From contig CALFDL010000227.1 in the NCBI GenBank assembly GCA_937950415.1, forward strand, positions 1-64,000: 64,000 nucleotides of DNA. Reading direction: 5' to 3'. The notes beneath the pieces were generated by a model that saw nothing but the letters and a program-made list of their open reading frames with translations, searched no databases and was not told the origin of the DNA. Source of the stretch: an uncultured Collinsella sp. (lineage in GTDB: Bacteria; Actinomycetota; Coriobacteriia; Coriobacteriales; Coriobacteriaceae). The position numbers and the translations under genes were made by a program. Positions 8,175-16,614 of the stretch are shown piece by piece; within the stretch, counting starts at the first letter, position 1, and the number at the start of each line of letters is the position of its first letter.

Positions 8175-9149
8175 TTAACCGATTCTAGGACGCACGTAGA
8201 TCCCGTCGCTTAATTTGCCGTTGCAAATTGCTTTGGGAACGAATGTCTTGCTTTTCCCGTTGACGGTCAAGGTCACCTCGCAATTGATGCACGATCCCTG
8301 TAAACCTGAGAGAGATAGAGATGGGCTGGAGCCGAGTTCCTTGGCAACAAGCTGGGCGCCGCTTCCGAGGCCGGCGCATTTAAACCATCTGTAGGTGATA
8401 TTGCCCTGCGGGATATCGGAAAGCTCGTTGTCGAAGACGATAGAGGCGTAATCCCCTTCACCCAGACTTGGAATCTGAGTTGATGAGTCATAGGGGGCAG
8501 TGCAGCATGCGAGCGAGTTTCCATTAAAACGTGGGCGATAGCTTCCGGTGGGATATTTAGACCAATCGAAAACATAGACTTTGCCGATTGTCTCGCTGTA
8601 GGCATCTGGGACTTTTCCTTTGCTGCTGGATGTCGTCACCTTGCAGCGCAGATAATAGTCCTCGTCTTCTTCCGAGATTTCGTAAGAATTCGTATTTCCA
8701 CCGTATTTGATATCACTGAAAGTTCCGGTTTTCGTCGATGAGTACTGCCATTGGTAGCTGACTTGGGTTGCGCCTGCTGGTAAATTTGACACTTTAGCGG
8801 TGACCCTCTCACCGACGACGTCCATTCCCGTTACCGACACGGTAGGGGCCTGGAGCTGTGAGCCGCTACTCTCATCGCCTTTGTTTTCACCGCCGGCGTT
8901 ATTTCCTCCGCCGGCGCCGTTCCCGCCAGAAGCATTATCGCCGGCGCCGTTCGCCTTGCCGAACCATGAGCTGATGCTGTTGCCGGTTTTTCCGATCTGC
9001 CCTGAGACCTGGTTGCCAAAACCCATCAGTCCACCGCCGATGACGACGACGGCCAATATCACGATGATGTACTCGACGGTCTCGCCGCCAAATTCGCGTC
9101 GGGTTCGATGGCGATATTTAGACGCGGTTGGAAATATTTGGCGTTTCAT
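8175..9149 (-). CDS. Flp-type pilin fused to a large extracellular part
   Basis: A 324-residue protein with a Tad/Flp prepilin N-terminus: basic leader, cleavage site after FG, then GETVEY (Glu5-Tyr6 rule) and a membrane helix to about residue 45. A Gly/Asn-rich linker follows (residues 65-95), then beta-rich Ig-like segments to the end, with a CC pair near residue 210. It matches the major Flp pilin encoded at 55036 over the first 50 residues, so it is probably processed by the same prepilin peptidase and displayed on, or at the tip of, the pilus as an adhesin. It lies 46 kb from the Tad cluster. Confidence 0.7.
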   Translation of the reverse strand: MKRQIFPTASKYRHRTRREFGGETVEYIIVILAVVVIGGGLMGFGNQVSGQIGKTGNSISSWFGKANGAGDNASGGNGAGGGNNAGGENKGDESSGSQLQAPTVSVTGMDVVGERVTAKVSNLPAGATQVSYQWQYSSTKTGTFSDIKYGGNTNSYEISEEDEDYYLRCKVTTSSSKGKVPDAYSETIGKVYVFDWSKYPTGSYRPRFNGNSLACCTAPYDSSTQIPSLGEGDYASIVFDNELSDIPQGNITYRWFKCAGLGSGAQLVAKELGSSPSLSLSGLQGSCINCEVTLTVNGKSKTFVPKAICNGKLSDGIYVRPRIG

Positions 9150-9247
9150 GATTGGTCTCCAATGGCAGAAGTGGCTAAATCGGTCTAGATTTTACCGCAT
9201 CGAATTCTGTCTGCTCGCGGTGGGGAAAACTAAAAATGACCTGCTTG

Positions 9248-9264
9248 TAGTATTATTAAACCAT
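9248..9264 (+). promoter_or_regulatory. Probable cas9 promoter with TAGTA-type motif
   Basis: TAGTATTATTAAACCAT contains a TATTAT -10 box about 45 bases before the cas9 start. The GTAGTATTATT block is the same as in front of the HipA-like operon at 16576. Confidence 0.5.
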
Positions 9265-9296
9265 CTGATCATCAATTAAAAGGAAAGTGAGGGTCT

Positions 9297-12200
9297 ATGG
9301 TGGAGTACAGCGATCCACGTGATTTCGGATTCCGCCCGGAGACGGTCATGACGGCGTTGATGCCTTACGAGCAGTTTTCTTCCAAAACGCGCAGGCTCAT
9401 TCTCGGTATCGATATGGGCATTGCAAGCGTTGGGGTCTGCCTGATCGATATACGCAATCACGAGATCGTCCTTATGGCGAGCCACATCTTCAAGGCGCCT
9501 GTCGAGGGCAAGCAGAAGGATATTTCGGCTCGCCAGAGCGGCGCGAGCATACGACGTGGCTATCGCTCGGTTCGCCGCACGACAAAACGCCGGAAGAACC
9601 GAAAGAAGGCTGTCCGCGATATCGAAAAGAAGTACATTTTGATTCCGGACGATGCGGACGGGCAGTGGTTTGCAATCCGGAAGGGCGAGCCGGACGTCCT
9701 TCACCTTCGCGGGAAGGCGCTCCTCTATAAACTGAATGGGCGCGAGCTTGCCCGGATTCTATACGCTTTTGCCGACAGGCGTGGATACATCGATCACGGC
9801 AAGGGAGCTACCGATGACGACTCCGGTAAGGTTAAAAAGGCCCTGTCGGTAAACCGTAAGATTCTGGATGAAAACGGCTATGAGACGATTGCCCAGTATC
9901 TTTTGAAGCAGCCTACTTCCCGTAACAGGGAAGGTGACTATCGCTATATGGTCGACATCGAGATGGTGACGGACGAGGTCCATACCATCTTCCGGCACCA
10001 ACGCGATCTTGGAAGCGATATCGCTACCGAGGAGCTGGAAGGGGAGTACCTTTCCGCTCTTCGCTGGCTTACCGATACGAGCGCTCGCGATGAAAAAATC
10101 TATAGCAGGGTCGGTTACTGCACCTATCTCGGAGCCCCGGAGAAACGTGCCGCGAGTTCGTTGATTTCCTTTGAGATGGTGCGCGCGTATGAGAAGCTAT
10201 CGAATATAAAGATTGAGCATCAGGGTCGGGAAGCGACATACATCTCCCCGGAGAAGCGGAATGAGATCGTTGAGTCCCTGTTTGCCGTCTCGAAGAATCC
10301 CAAACCGCTCAAATGGTCGCAACTTCGTGAAAAGCTCGGCATGCAGTCATCCGACAGCTTTGACAGCCGCCTGCCGGCCGATGAGAAGAGCGACTGCATC
10401 AAGATCCCGGCATGGAATACACTCTGCACGGGTCTTTTCACGTCGAACAGGGCGCTCCTTGATCGATTTCATGATGATACCGATGTAGCCGATGCCGTCT
10501 GCTCCGCACTGACATACGCCTCTTCAGGTGAATCGCTTCGAAACGCCCTTGAAAATCTCAGTCTCGATCTGTCGGAGCAGGATATCGATTCTCTGCTCGA
10601 TCTTCCCTACGCCTCGAAGCTCTTTTCGGGATATTGCAGCACGGGAGTTCGTGCCCTGCAGATGCTCCGCGATGCATTTAAGGATCCGCAGATTGAGAAA
10701 CTGTACGATGCGGAGAAGGCGACCGGTCTGTATGAGGCCAGGCAGGCATTGGCAGCGGAAAGGAACGAAAGTAGGGACGGACTGTTATGCCCCTATCTCG
10801 AATTCGATCCGACATGCACGAACCCGGTGGTGCTTCGCGCGACCGCTCAGGTGCGCCGCATGATCAATTCGATTATCAGGCATTATGGATTGCCCGATGT
10901 CATTCGAGTCGAGGTGGCCAAGGATCTCAAGCGCTCGAAGCATGAGAAGGCGATTATCGCGGCAACGAATAAGGCCAATAAGGACAGTAACGAGCAGGCG
11001 AAAAAAGACCTCGTTGCGTTCTACGGTCTTCCGAATGACGCCCACGTGAGCAGCGCCGATTTTGAGAAGATGTGGCTCTACCGTGAGCAATTCGGCCAAG
11101 ACCCTTATACGGGCAAGGGCATCAATCTGGAGCGTATGCTAAACGACCGTGATTATGTCGAGATCGACCACATCCTCCCGTTCTCGCGTTCCTGCGATGA
11201 CTCGAAATCCAATAAGGTTCTGTGCCTTACGAAAAGCAACCGCGATAAGGCGAACCGCACGCCGTATGAATGGATGACTTCCGGCGAGCCTTCGGCGCCT
11301 GATTTCGGGGATTTTTGCAGACGTATGGACGCGTGGGCTGGAAAGGGTAAGTCTGCGCATTATACGAAATCAAAGCTTTCCAAACTGAAAAACAGTACGT
11401 TCGGGAAAGAGGAGCAGAAATTCATCGATCGCAACCTGAACGACACGCGGTACATGTCGCGACAGCTCGCGATGTGGGTGCGCGAATGCCTGCCATTCCC
11501 CGATGATAAGAGGCAGCATGTTTTCTGCGTTGCCGGCGCCGCGACGTCGCTCATGCGTCGAATCTGGGGTATCGGGATTGTTGACGAGAAAGGGAAGAAG
11601 GATCGAAGCGACGATCGCCATCATGCGGTCGATGCCGCGGTAATCGCGTGCTGCAGCCCTGAGATCGTGAAAGGCATCGCACGGGTCAATAGCGGCCGGT
11701 CGAACATAAAGGAGCGGGAGAGGCTTCGTTACGAGTCCATGCCGTATCCCGAGTTCAAGGCCCAGGTCGAGGCTTGGATTCCCTGCATCGTACCGACCCG
11801 GACGGTTTCCCGCACCGCGACCGGCAGCTTGCTTAAGGACACGGTATATCCCTATGTCGGTGCTGACGACCGTGGAAAGGATCTTTATCGGCGTAATGGG
11901 AAAAACGAGCCTGCATCCACGCTATGGAAGGATGGCAGCGGGGGATGCAAGCTGTACGATGGGGTTTACGGCCTGATGGCGGTATTCGACGAGGGTATGA
12001 AGAAGTTTGGCAGTTGGAGATTCGATCCTATCTATTACATCGACGTTCCGAATGTCAGGCAGGATTTCATCAGGGAATTTACAAAAGACCTCTCGATTGA
12101 TTATTGGACGAAAGTACAGCTGAAAGGTGATGAGCCCCGCATTTTCCTGAAGCAGGGGGACGTGCTTGTGCAAGATGGTTGCGCGATGCGTTACTACAAG

Positions 12201-12413
12201 TACAATGTGTCAAATGGCGCGATTAGCTCTTATTCAAAGATTGGGGAAAAGAGCGTACCGCTCCAAAAGACAGGTCCCCTGTCGGAAGAGAAGTTTCCGA
12301 AACAGGCGAAATGGGACTCATCGCTGACCGTCATGCAGGAAGACTGTCTCGGTCTGTGCTGGTTGAGGTTCCTATCGGACCGTGTCGGCAAATTTGAAAA
12401 TTTCCCGGTTTAA
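9297..12413 (+). CDS. cas9: Cas9, type II-C
   Basis: A 1,038-residue RNA-guided endonuclease. RuvC-I (LGIDMGIASVG, Asp about 39), an Arg-rich bridge helix (RQSGASIRRGYRSVRR), RuvC-II (IRVEVAKD, Glu about 539), HNH (VEIDHILPFSRS, His about 625) and RuvC-III (DRHHAVDAAV, about 773-782) are all intact, so both nuclease centres look active. The length is typical of the compact II-C type, and no csn2 or cas4 is present. The start has a good ribosome site (AAGTGAGG), giving about 35 residues before RuvC-I, longer than usual. It converges on cas2-cas1, an unusual order for II-C. Confidence 0.95.
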   Translation: MVEYSDPRDFGFRPETVMTALMPYEQFSSKTRRLILGIDMGIASVGVCLIDIRNHEIVLMASHIFKAPVEGKQKDISARQSGASIRRGYRSVRRTTKRRKNRKKAVRDIEKKYILIPDDADGQWFAIRKGEPDVLHLRGKALLYKLNGRELARILYAFADRRGYIDHGKGATDDDSGKVKKALSVNRKILDENGYETIAQYLLKQPTSRNREGDYRYMVDIEMVTDEVHTIFRHQRDLGSDIATEELEGEYLSALRWLTDTSARDEKIYSRVGYCTYLGAPEKRAASSLISFEMVRAYEKLSNIKIEHQGREATYISPEKRNEIVESLFAVSKNPKPLKWSQLREKLGMQSSDSFDSRLPADEKSDCIKIPAWNTLCTGLFTSNRALLDRFHDDTDVADAVCSALTYASSGESLRNALENLSLDLSEQDIDSLLDLPYASKLFSGYCSTGVRALQMLRDAFKDPQIEKLYDAEKATGLYEARQALAAERNESRDGLLCPYLEFDPTCTNPVVLRATAQVRRMINSIIRHYGLPDVIRVEVAKDLKRSKHEKAIIAATNKANKDSNEQAKKDLVAFYGLPNDAHVSSADFEKMWLYREQFGQDPYTGKGINLERMLNDRDYVEIDHILPFSRSCDDSKSNKVLCLTKSNRDKANRTPYEWMTSGEPSAPDFGDFCRRMDAWAGKGKSAHYTKSKLSKLKNSTFGKEEQKFIDRNLNDTRYMSRQLAMWVRECLPFPDDKRQHVFCVAGAATSLMRRIWGIGIVDEKGKKDRSDDRHHAVDAAVIACCSPEIVKGIARVNSGRSNIKERERLRYESMPYPEFKAQVEAWIPCIVPTRTVSRTATGSLLKDTVYPYVGADDRGKDLYRRNGKNEPASTLWKDGSGGCKLYDGVYGLMAVFDEGMKKFGSWRFDPIYYIDVPNVRQDFIREFTKDLSIDYWTKVQLKGDEPRIFLKQGDVLVQDGCAMRYYKYNVSNGAISSYSKIGEKSVPLQKTGPLSEEKFPKQAKWDSSLTVMQEDCLGLCWLRFLSDRVGKFENFPV

Positions 12414-12424
12414 CAGGCAGCCGC

Positions 12425-12455
12425 AAAGGGGACGGGTATGAACTCGTCCCCTTTG
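12425..12455. terminator. Terminator between cas9 and cas2
   Basis: A stem of AAAGGGGACG with CGTCCCCTTT separates the convergent cas9 and cas2 genes and can serve both directions. Confidence 0.75.
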
Positions 12456-12459
12456 CATT

Positions 12460-12786
12460 TTAGAACTCCAAGAACAGTTGCGTCCCCGGACCCTGATCGT
12501 CACGACCGTTAGACGGATTCGTGTTGACGAGAACTTTTCGGTCGACATATTGCTTTTCCGTGAGTTCCATGGCGACGACATGTCCCGCCGGTGGGAGATG
12601 TTTGCGAAGCTGATCCGCATGGGATTCAGATGAGGCTCTGCTTAGAAGGTTACGTGAATAGACACTGTTCTGTTCCCTCTGGTAGCCGTCGTCATCTAAG
12701 AACCGTTTGAATTTGATGTAGTTGTCCTTGTCGGCTTTCGTCTTCGTTGGAAGATCGAACATCACGAGCAGCCGCATGATTCTCAT
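12460..12786 (-). CDS. cas2: Cas2 spacer-integration protein
   Basis: A 108-residue protein beginning RIMRLLVMFDLPT, the usual first beta strand of Cas2, followed by YIKFKRFLDDDGY and QNSVYSR. Cas2 bridges two Cas1 dimers during spacer integration. Its ATG overlaps the end of cas1 by four bases, so the pair is co-translated. The gene is transcribed against cas9. Confidence 0.9.
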   Translation of the reverse strand: MRIMRLLVMFDLPTKTKADKDNYIKFKRFLDDDGYQREQNSVYSRNLLSRASSESHADQLRKHLPPAGHVVAMELTEKQYVDRKVLVNTNPSNGRDDQGPGTQLFLEF

Positions 12787-13712
12787 ACCTTTCCTTTCGC
12801 CCGTTTCTCTTCGTATGTTTCACATTCGAGTCCGATGATGTCCGGCAATAGCAATTGATCGACATCTTTTAACTCGACGGCCCGTCTCAAGGATTCACAG
12901 TAGATATCTATTGCAGTCTGGACGGAATGCCTGCGTCCGTCGATTGAAACCAGAACGGAAGTCACCTCCGTAAGGGCTTTTTTATTCAATGTGGACAAGG
13001 GTTCGAGAATATTGTCATTGACGATCTTGAGATCGACAATTGGGCGGAACGGTTCGATAAGGTCATCGACGAGGTTGAATGCATTTTCTGCGCTATGATG
13101 GTGGATACCTCGCGAGACGAGCCAGCCGTGTGATACGGCGCACTGGGCGATGCCTGACCGCAAGATCGCATAACCGTAGTTAAGCGGAGCGGTCATAGGG
13201 CCATTCCAACGTGTTCCGTACGGGAGAAGTGCTTTGAAGTATTCACTTGCGGCGATGCTTTCACGATTTGTCTTGTCGTTGCTTTGGACTTCCTGGGCAT
13301 AGCCGCGGATTTTTTTAACTTCAGCCGAGTCACCGAAGCACAGTGCGAGTGCTTTAGCCTGGTTCTCGATTTTCTTCGTGACGATCCGTTTCCAAATTTG
13401 GTTTCGCAATGGCTTTGAGATGGCGAGCTGGTGCTCGACGATCTCGGCATGTCTCGAATGTGCCCCCAAGGGGAGTGCGAGTCCGTTTGGCATATGGTCT
13501 GAGCCGCAGTATAGGACTCCGATACCGGCATCGTTAATGCCCGATATCAGGGCGCTCGTTATCGTTACTTGGGGGTTATCGATAATAATGACCCATATAT
13601 CCGACAACGCAATTTTACCGAGAACTACCGACGATCCCTTTTCCCGGATAATGAGGGAATTATCTTTGATGCAAAGATGCTTTGGGGTTCTGATTGCAAC
13701 GGTTTGTAACAT
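12783..13712 (-). CDS. cas1: Cas1 spacer integrase
   Basis: A 309-residue integrase. The start (MLQTVAIRTPKHL) is chosen because GGAG precedes the ATG and matches the usual first strand of Cas1; a TTG 17 codons upstream lacks a site. Metal-binding residues appear as the Glu of KIENQAKAL, the His of SRGIHHHSAENAF and the acidic residues of DDLIEPFRPIVD. It overlaps cas2. The promoter at 13776-13800 is shared back to back with the tracrRNA promoter. Confidence 0.93.
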   Translation of the reverse strand: MLQTVAIRTPKHLCIKDNSLIIREKGSSVVLGKIALSDIWVIIIDNPQVTITSALISGINDAGIGVLYCGSDHMPNGLALPLGAHSRHAEIVEHQLAISKPLRNQIWKRIVTKKIENQAKALALCFGDSAEVKKIRGYAQEVQSNDKTNRESIAASEYFKALLPYGTRWNGPMTAPLNYGYAILRSGIAQCAVSHGWLVSRGIHHHSAENAFNLVDDLIEPFRPIVDLKIVNDNILEPLSTLNKKALTEVTSVLVSIDGRRHSVQTAIDIYCESLRRAVELKDVDQLLLPDIIGLECETYEEKRAKGKV

Positions 13713-13775
13713 CTCGGCTCCATTTTCGCTGAAGTATTTATGGCGGTCGGGATTATTGCTCAAATCGATTGTTTT

Positions 13776-13800
13776 CCTGGTATTATTACTTATACCAAGT
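13776..13800. promoter_or_regulatory. Divergent promoters for cas1-cas2 and tracrRNA
   Basis: The plus strand carries an extended -10 (TGG-TATTAT) with a TTGCTC -35-like box upstream, reading into the tracrRNA. The minus strand carries TGG-TATAAG, reading into cas1. The two overlap, so expression of adaptation genes and tracrRNA may compete. Confidence 0.5.
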
Positions 13801-13940
13801 TCTTCTTGTTCCTATTCGTAACAGCTGATTGAATTGCAACGAGTGACACTTGGGTAAGAGGACTTGCGAAATCGCAAGTCACTCGTGGAGTATATCCTGC
13901 GGCACATCTATAGGTTGTGTCGCAGGTGATCTCCTTTTTT
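13793..13940 (+). ncRNA. tracrRNA
   Basis: From about 13819 the sequence is the exact complement of 23 bases of the CRISPR repeat (TAACAGCTGATTGAATTGC...). A bulge (GAC) and a lower stem (ACTTGGGT, pairing with the repeat start GCCCTAGT) follow, then a nexus-like hairpin (ACTTGCGA-AA-TCGCAAGT) and a long terminator hairpin (GGAG...CTGCGGCACA/TGTGTCGCAG...CTCC) ending in T6. This is the layout expected of a II-C tracrRNA. It reads toward the array, which is transcribed in the opposite direction. The 5' end is estimated from the promoter. Confidence 0.88.
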
Positions 13941-14006
13941 CAAAAAACAGGTGAATCGAGCCGAAAATGACCGGATTTCCGCGTTTTTCAGAATTCTATA
14001 ACAGTA

Positions 14007-14030
14007 AAGCCCCTGCTTAAGGGGCTTTTT
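14007..14030 (+). terminator. Terminator between tracrRNA and array
   Basis: AAGCCCCT-GCTTA-AGGGGCTT is followed by T5 on the plus strand. On the minus strand it could also stop transcripts leaving the array. Just before it, ATTCTATAACAG resembles the end of a repeat. Confidence 0.75.
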
Positions 14031-14041
14031 CGTGGGTGGGT

Positions 14042-14340
14042 ATTATAACAGCTGATTGAATTGCAACGCACTAGGGCAAGGATGCTGAGTGTTAGAGATT
14101 CGCTGTAATTATAACAGCTGATTGAATTGCAACGCACTAGGGCATGTTGTCTCTTTACTCCAATCTATCAAGCATTATAACAGCTGATTGAATTGCAACG
14201 CACTAGGGCCATCTTGCATGCCCATGGTAGGGAACTCACATTATAACAGTTGATTGAATTGCAACGTACCAGGGCTCTGCTATTGCGAATTAACGGACGT
14301 AGGAATTCTAACAGCTGAGTGAATGTCACACCGCAATAGC
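14042..14340 (-). CRISPR. Type II-C CRISPR array, five repeats and four spacers
   Basis: Repeats are 36 bases: 14042-14077, 14108-14143 and 14174-14209 are identical; 14240-14275 has three changes; 14305-14340 is strongly degenerate. Spacers are 30, 30, 30 and 29 bases. The tracrRNA anti-repeat fixes the crRNA strand as minus, so each repeat starts GCCCTAGTGCG and ends CTGTTATAAT. That end carries a TATAAT -10 box, so each spacer can have its own promoter, as described for Neisseria II-C arrays. The degenerate repeats lie at the transcription-upstream end. Spacer targets cannot be told here. Confidence 0.95.
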
Positions 14341-14354
14341 TAGTCGACGCGTGG

Positions 14355-14467
14355 TAGAATACAAGAAGTACCAGCGAAGCTCGTCCTTGGACGGTCAAAC
14401 TTTGGGAACGCGGGCAACGCAGGTGCATTCGAATTGATAGCCCGGTGCCAGCCGTGCTATTTTTTTC
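14355..14467 (+). ncRNA. Candidate small RNA next to the CRISPR array
   Basis: GTGGTAGAAT at 14351-14360 copies the first ten bases of the conserved promoter used by the tagged genes. A hairpin (CGTCC-TT-GGACG) and a terminator (ATAGCCCGG / CCGTGCTAT with one mismatch, then T7) follow within 110 bases. No open frame with a ribosome site lies between. It could be a small RNA or a remnant leader. Confidence 0.4.
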
Positions 14468-14629
14468 TCCCTTCGCTATCCGTTCCGCTTATATTCCTTC
14501 CACCAGCCGTACACGTACAGGACGGAACGGACGGCGCCGGGGGCTTTGGTGTATCATTATCCACAGTGCTTGCAAAACGAATATCAGGATATGAGCGGGA
14601 ATTTCACCATCATCGAAAAGAGATCGCCC

Positions 14630-15623
14630 ATGTTATCATTGCCCAGAATTACCCCCCCCCACTAAAAAACGGTCATGCAGGACGTATCCGGAGTCCGGTG
14701 CCGGTACCGTCGAATACGTCATCGTCCTGATTGTCGCCGTGGTAATCGGCGCGGGACTACTCGGCTTCGGCACCAAAATCGCCCAGCAGGTCAATGAGAC
14801 AGGCGATACGATTGGCGGCTGGTTCGGTAGCGGCGAGGACGACCACAGCCTAGATTTCTACAAGCGCGCTGACGTTCCGGAAGTCGGCGATAAGTTCGAG
14901 TTCAAGACCGTGACCGAGGTGTACACAGGGTTTGAAACGGAGACGTATACGCTCGTCGAGACGCCCACAGATCGCTATGGCTCATCAAACGCTCCTTGGG
15001 CCGCTCATCAGTCGCAGATCGAGACGGTCACCGTCGTGGATACTGGCATCGCTCCCGAAAGTGTCAGCGTATGGTTTGCAAACATGACCAATCTCAAAAC
15101 CGTCGATGTGGCAAAGATTGACACGTCTGAGTGTCGTCAGATGTTCGACGCTTTCTTCAGGGCTAGGAAATTGAAGTCACTCGACCTTTCCTCATGGGAT
15201 GTTTCAAAAACCTGGAACTTCAGCTGTATGTTCCAAGAGTGCCATTCGCTTGAGAGCATCAATATGAAAGACTGGTCCGTACACGCATCCCGTAGTGGAA
15301 TGTTCGGAATGTTCTTCGACTGCCTGTCTCTGCAATCTCTCGATCTTTCCGGCTTCGATTTCACTTCAGTCGTTAGTGCCAACAAAATGTTCGGTAATTG
15401 CCAATCGCTGTCCAAAGTCAGTCTCGGTTCTAATTGGAAATGGGTCATCTATGACGATGGTGAGGGAACAAATTCCTATCTACCGGCTCCTTCTTCAAAA
15501 TATATCAGTGGGGCAGACGGCAAGTGGTATAGCATTTCGACTGGCAAGGGATACGCGCCGCAAGACATTCCGAATAACACGGGTGACACTTATGTGGCAT
15601 CGAAAAGGCTGTTGTCCAAATAA
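14630..15623 (+). CDS. Flp-type pilin fused to BspA-type repeats, frame broken at a C9 tract
   Basis: After the tract the frame reads KKRSC...ESG, then AGTVEY and a membrane helix, matching the major Flp pilin with the same cleavage rule. A soluble part follows with at least four BspA-type (DUF285) leucine-rich units around residues 120-240 (for example LKSLDLSSWDVS and LQSLDLSGFDFT). No start lies in this frame. ATG at 14630 (behind AAAAGAG) is joined to it only if the C9 tract at 14652-14660 loses one C. It is therefore either phase-variable and OFF here, broken, or a homopolymer sequencing error. Predicted role: pilus-borne adhesin. Confidence 0.65.
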
Positions 15624-15769
15624 TGTTGGGCATTCAGCGAGGTTTAGGTGTCTTCTGGATCTCGCTTTGCCATGACCATGGCGCTCCAAAAACAAATTTC
15701 ACAAACCAGCAGGTAAACGGCTTAATAGGATTCTATTTATGAGGCGATTAGACCATTCGACGCAGAAGC

Positions 15770-16063
15770 TTACTCGGCCTCCATTGCCATACGCATGACG
15801 TCATCCATCAAATAGCGGGTGGCATCGTCTTCCATTAGCGCCTCGTTGTATGCCTTTATGTCGGCCGCCTCCTCGATGAGATCGGCGTCCGTCCTCGGGA
15901 ACTTGAAGTACAGGTTGGTGTTGGGCTCCCCCTCGGAAAGCTTGGAGCGGTCGGCGCGGAGATTCACCAGGTTCCCCTCCCAGGAGCCGGATTCGTATTC
16001 CGCGCACTCGCGCTCAATATCTTCGTCCGTGATCGCAGATCCGTTTGCAAGCCTGTACTCCAT
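15770..16063 (-). CDS. Antitoxin-like small protein
   Basis: A 97-residue acidic protein starting MEYRLANGSAITDEDIE behind GGAGAGG. The middle (NLYFKFPRTDADLIEEAADI) resembles the ribbon strand and first helix of ribbon-helix-helix antitoxins, but the end is very acidic and less like a DNA-binding helix. No toxin gene is adjacent; the neighbour is a relaxase remnant. It may be a stranded antitoxin from a lost element. Confidence 0.5.
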   Translation of the reverse strand: MEYRLANGSAITDEDIERECAEYESGSWEGNLVNLRADRSKLSEGEPNTNLYFKFPRTDADLIEEAADIKAYNEALMEDDATRYLMDDVMRMAMEAE

Positions 16064-16087
16064 CAGCAACCTCTCCTTCTCGCGTTC

Positions 16088-16462
16088 TCAATCTCCCTTA
16101 GCGTCTTCTTGCTCGGCGGAGCGAATAAGCTCCGCAAGACGCTCACGCGCCTCATGTTCCTGACGCAAGATTTCATTCAGCTGAGCTTTTTTCACAGCAA
16201 TTTCACTGTCAAGTCGTTCCAGCTCGGCTTTTGCATCTATGTAGTCCTTCAACCCCAACCCGCTCAGGATTCTTTCGCAGGCTTTTTCGGAATCGAGAAG
16301 AATCTCGACCTTACATCCCAGGGACGATTCCATGAACCGCTGCATGTCGGGATGCAGTGTCTTTAGCTCTAGACGTGTCACGACATTCTTCGCCGAGAGG
16401 CGGCCGTCCTTGGTAACTGGTACCCAGGCAAAGTGCATGTGCGGACGGGAGCTGTTCTTGTT
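16088..16462 (-). pseudogene. Fragment of a MOB_V (Mob/Pre) relaxase
   Basis: The frame reads RPHMHFAWVPVTKDGRLSAK, the conserved HxH metal-binding region of plasmid Mob/Pre relaxases, then a coiled-coil-like helical stretch. The N-terminal DNA-nicking part is missing: the frame is closed by TGA just upstream. It is the remains of a mobilisable plasmid or element that once inserted here, with only the central part kept. Confidence 0.65.
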
Positions 16463-16575
16463 TCAACTATGGGGAGGTTAAAAGCGATGCCACAAACGAA
16501 TCGTGGATAAGGCTTTAGACCATTGGAGGTCGATAATGTCGTTTTAGCGGCCGTACTTGTTTGTCTGGTGATATC

Positions 16576-16592
16576 GTAGTATTATTGTTTAT
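16576..16592 (+). promoter_or_regulatory. TAGTA-type promoter of the HipA-like operon
   Basis: TAGTATTATTGTTTATA fits the shared spacing TAGTA-YT-ATNN-TAYNAT and is followed by an AGAGGAGG ribosome site and the ATG at 16615. Confidence 0.55.
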
Positions 16593-16614
16593 ATAAAGAA
16601 AGAGAGGAGGAATC

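Noticed and set aside
14168..14428. 86-codon reverse open frame
   Set aside because: Lies within the CRISPR repeats and spacers.
14434..14730. 98-codon forward frame before the pilin fusion
   Set aside because: It starts at the candidate small-RNA terminator and ends inside the pilin helix in the wrong frame; explained better by the C-tract frame change.
16439..16614. N-terminal half of the relaxase upstream of the fragment
   Set aside because: All frames are closed by stops and no HUH or nicking motif is visible.
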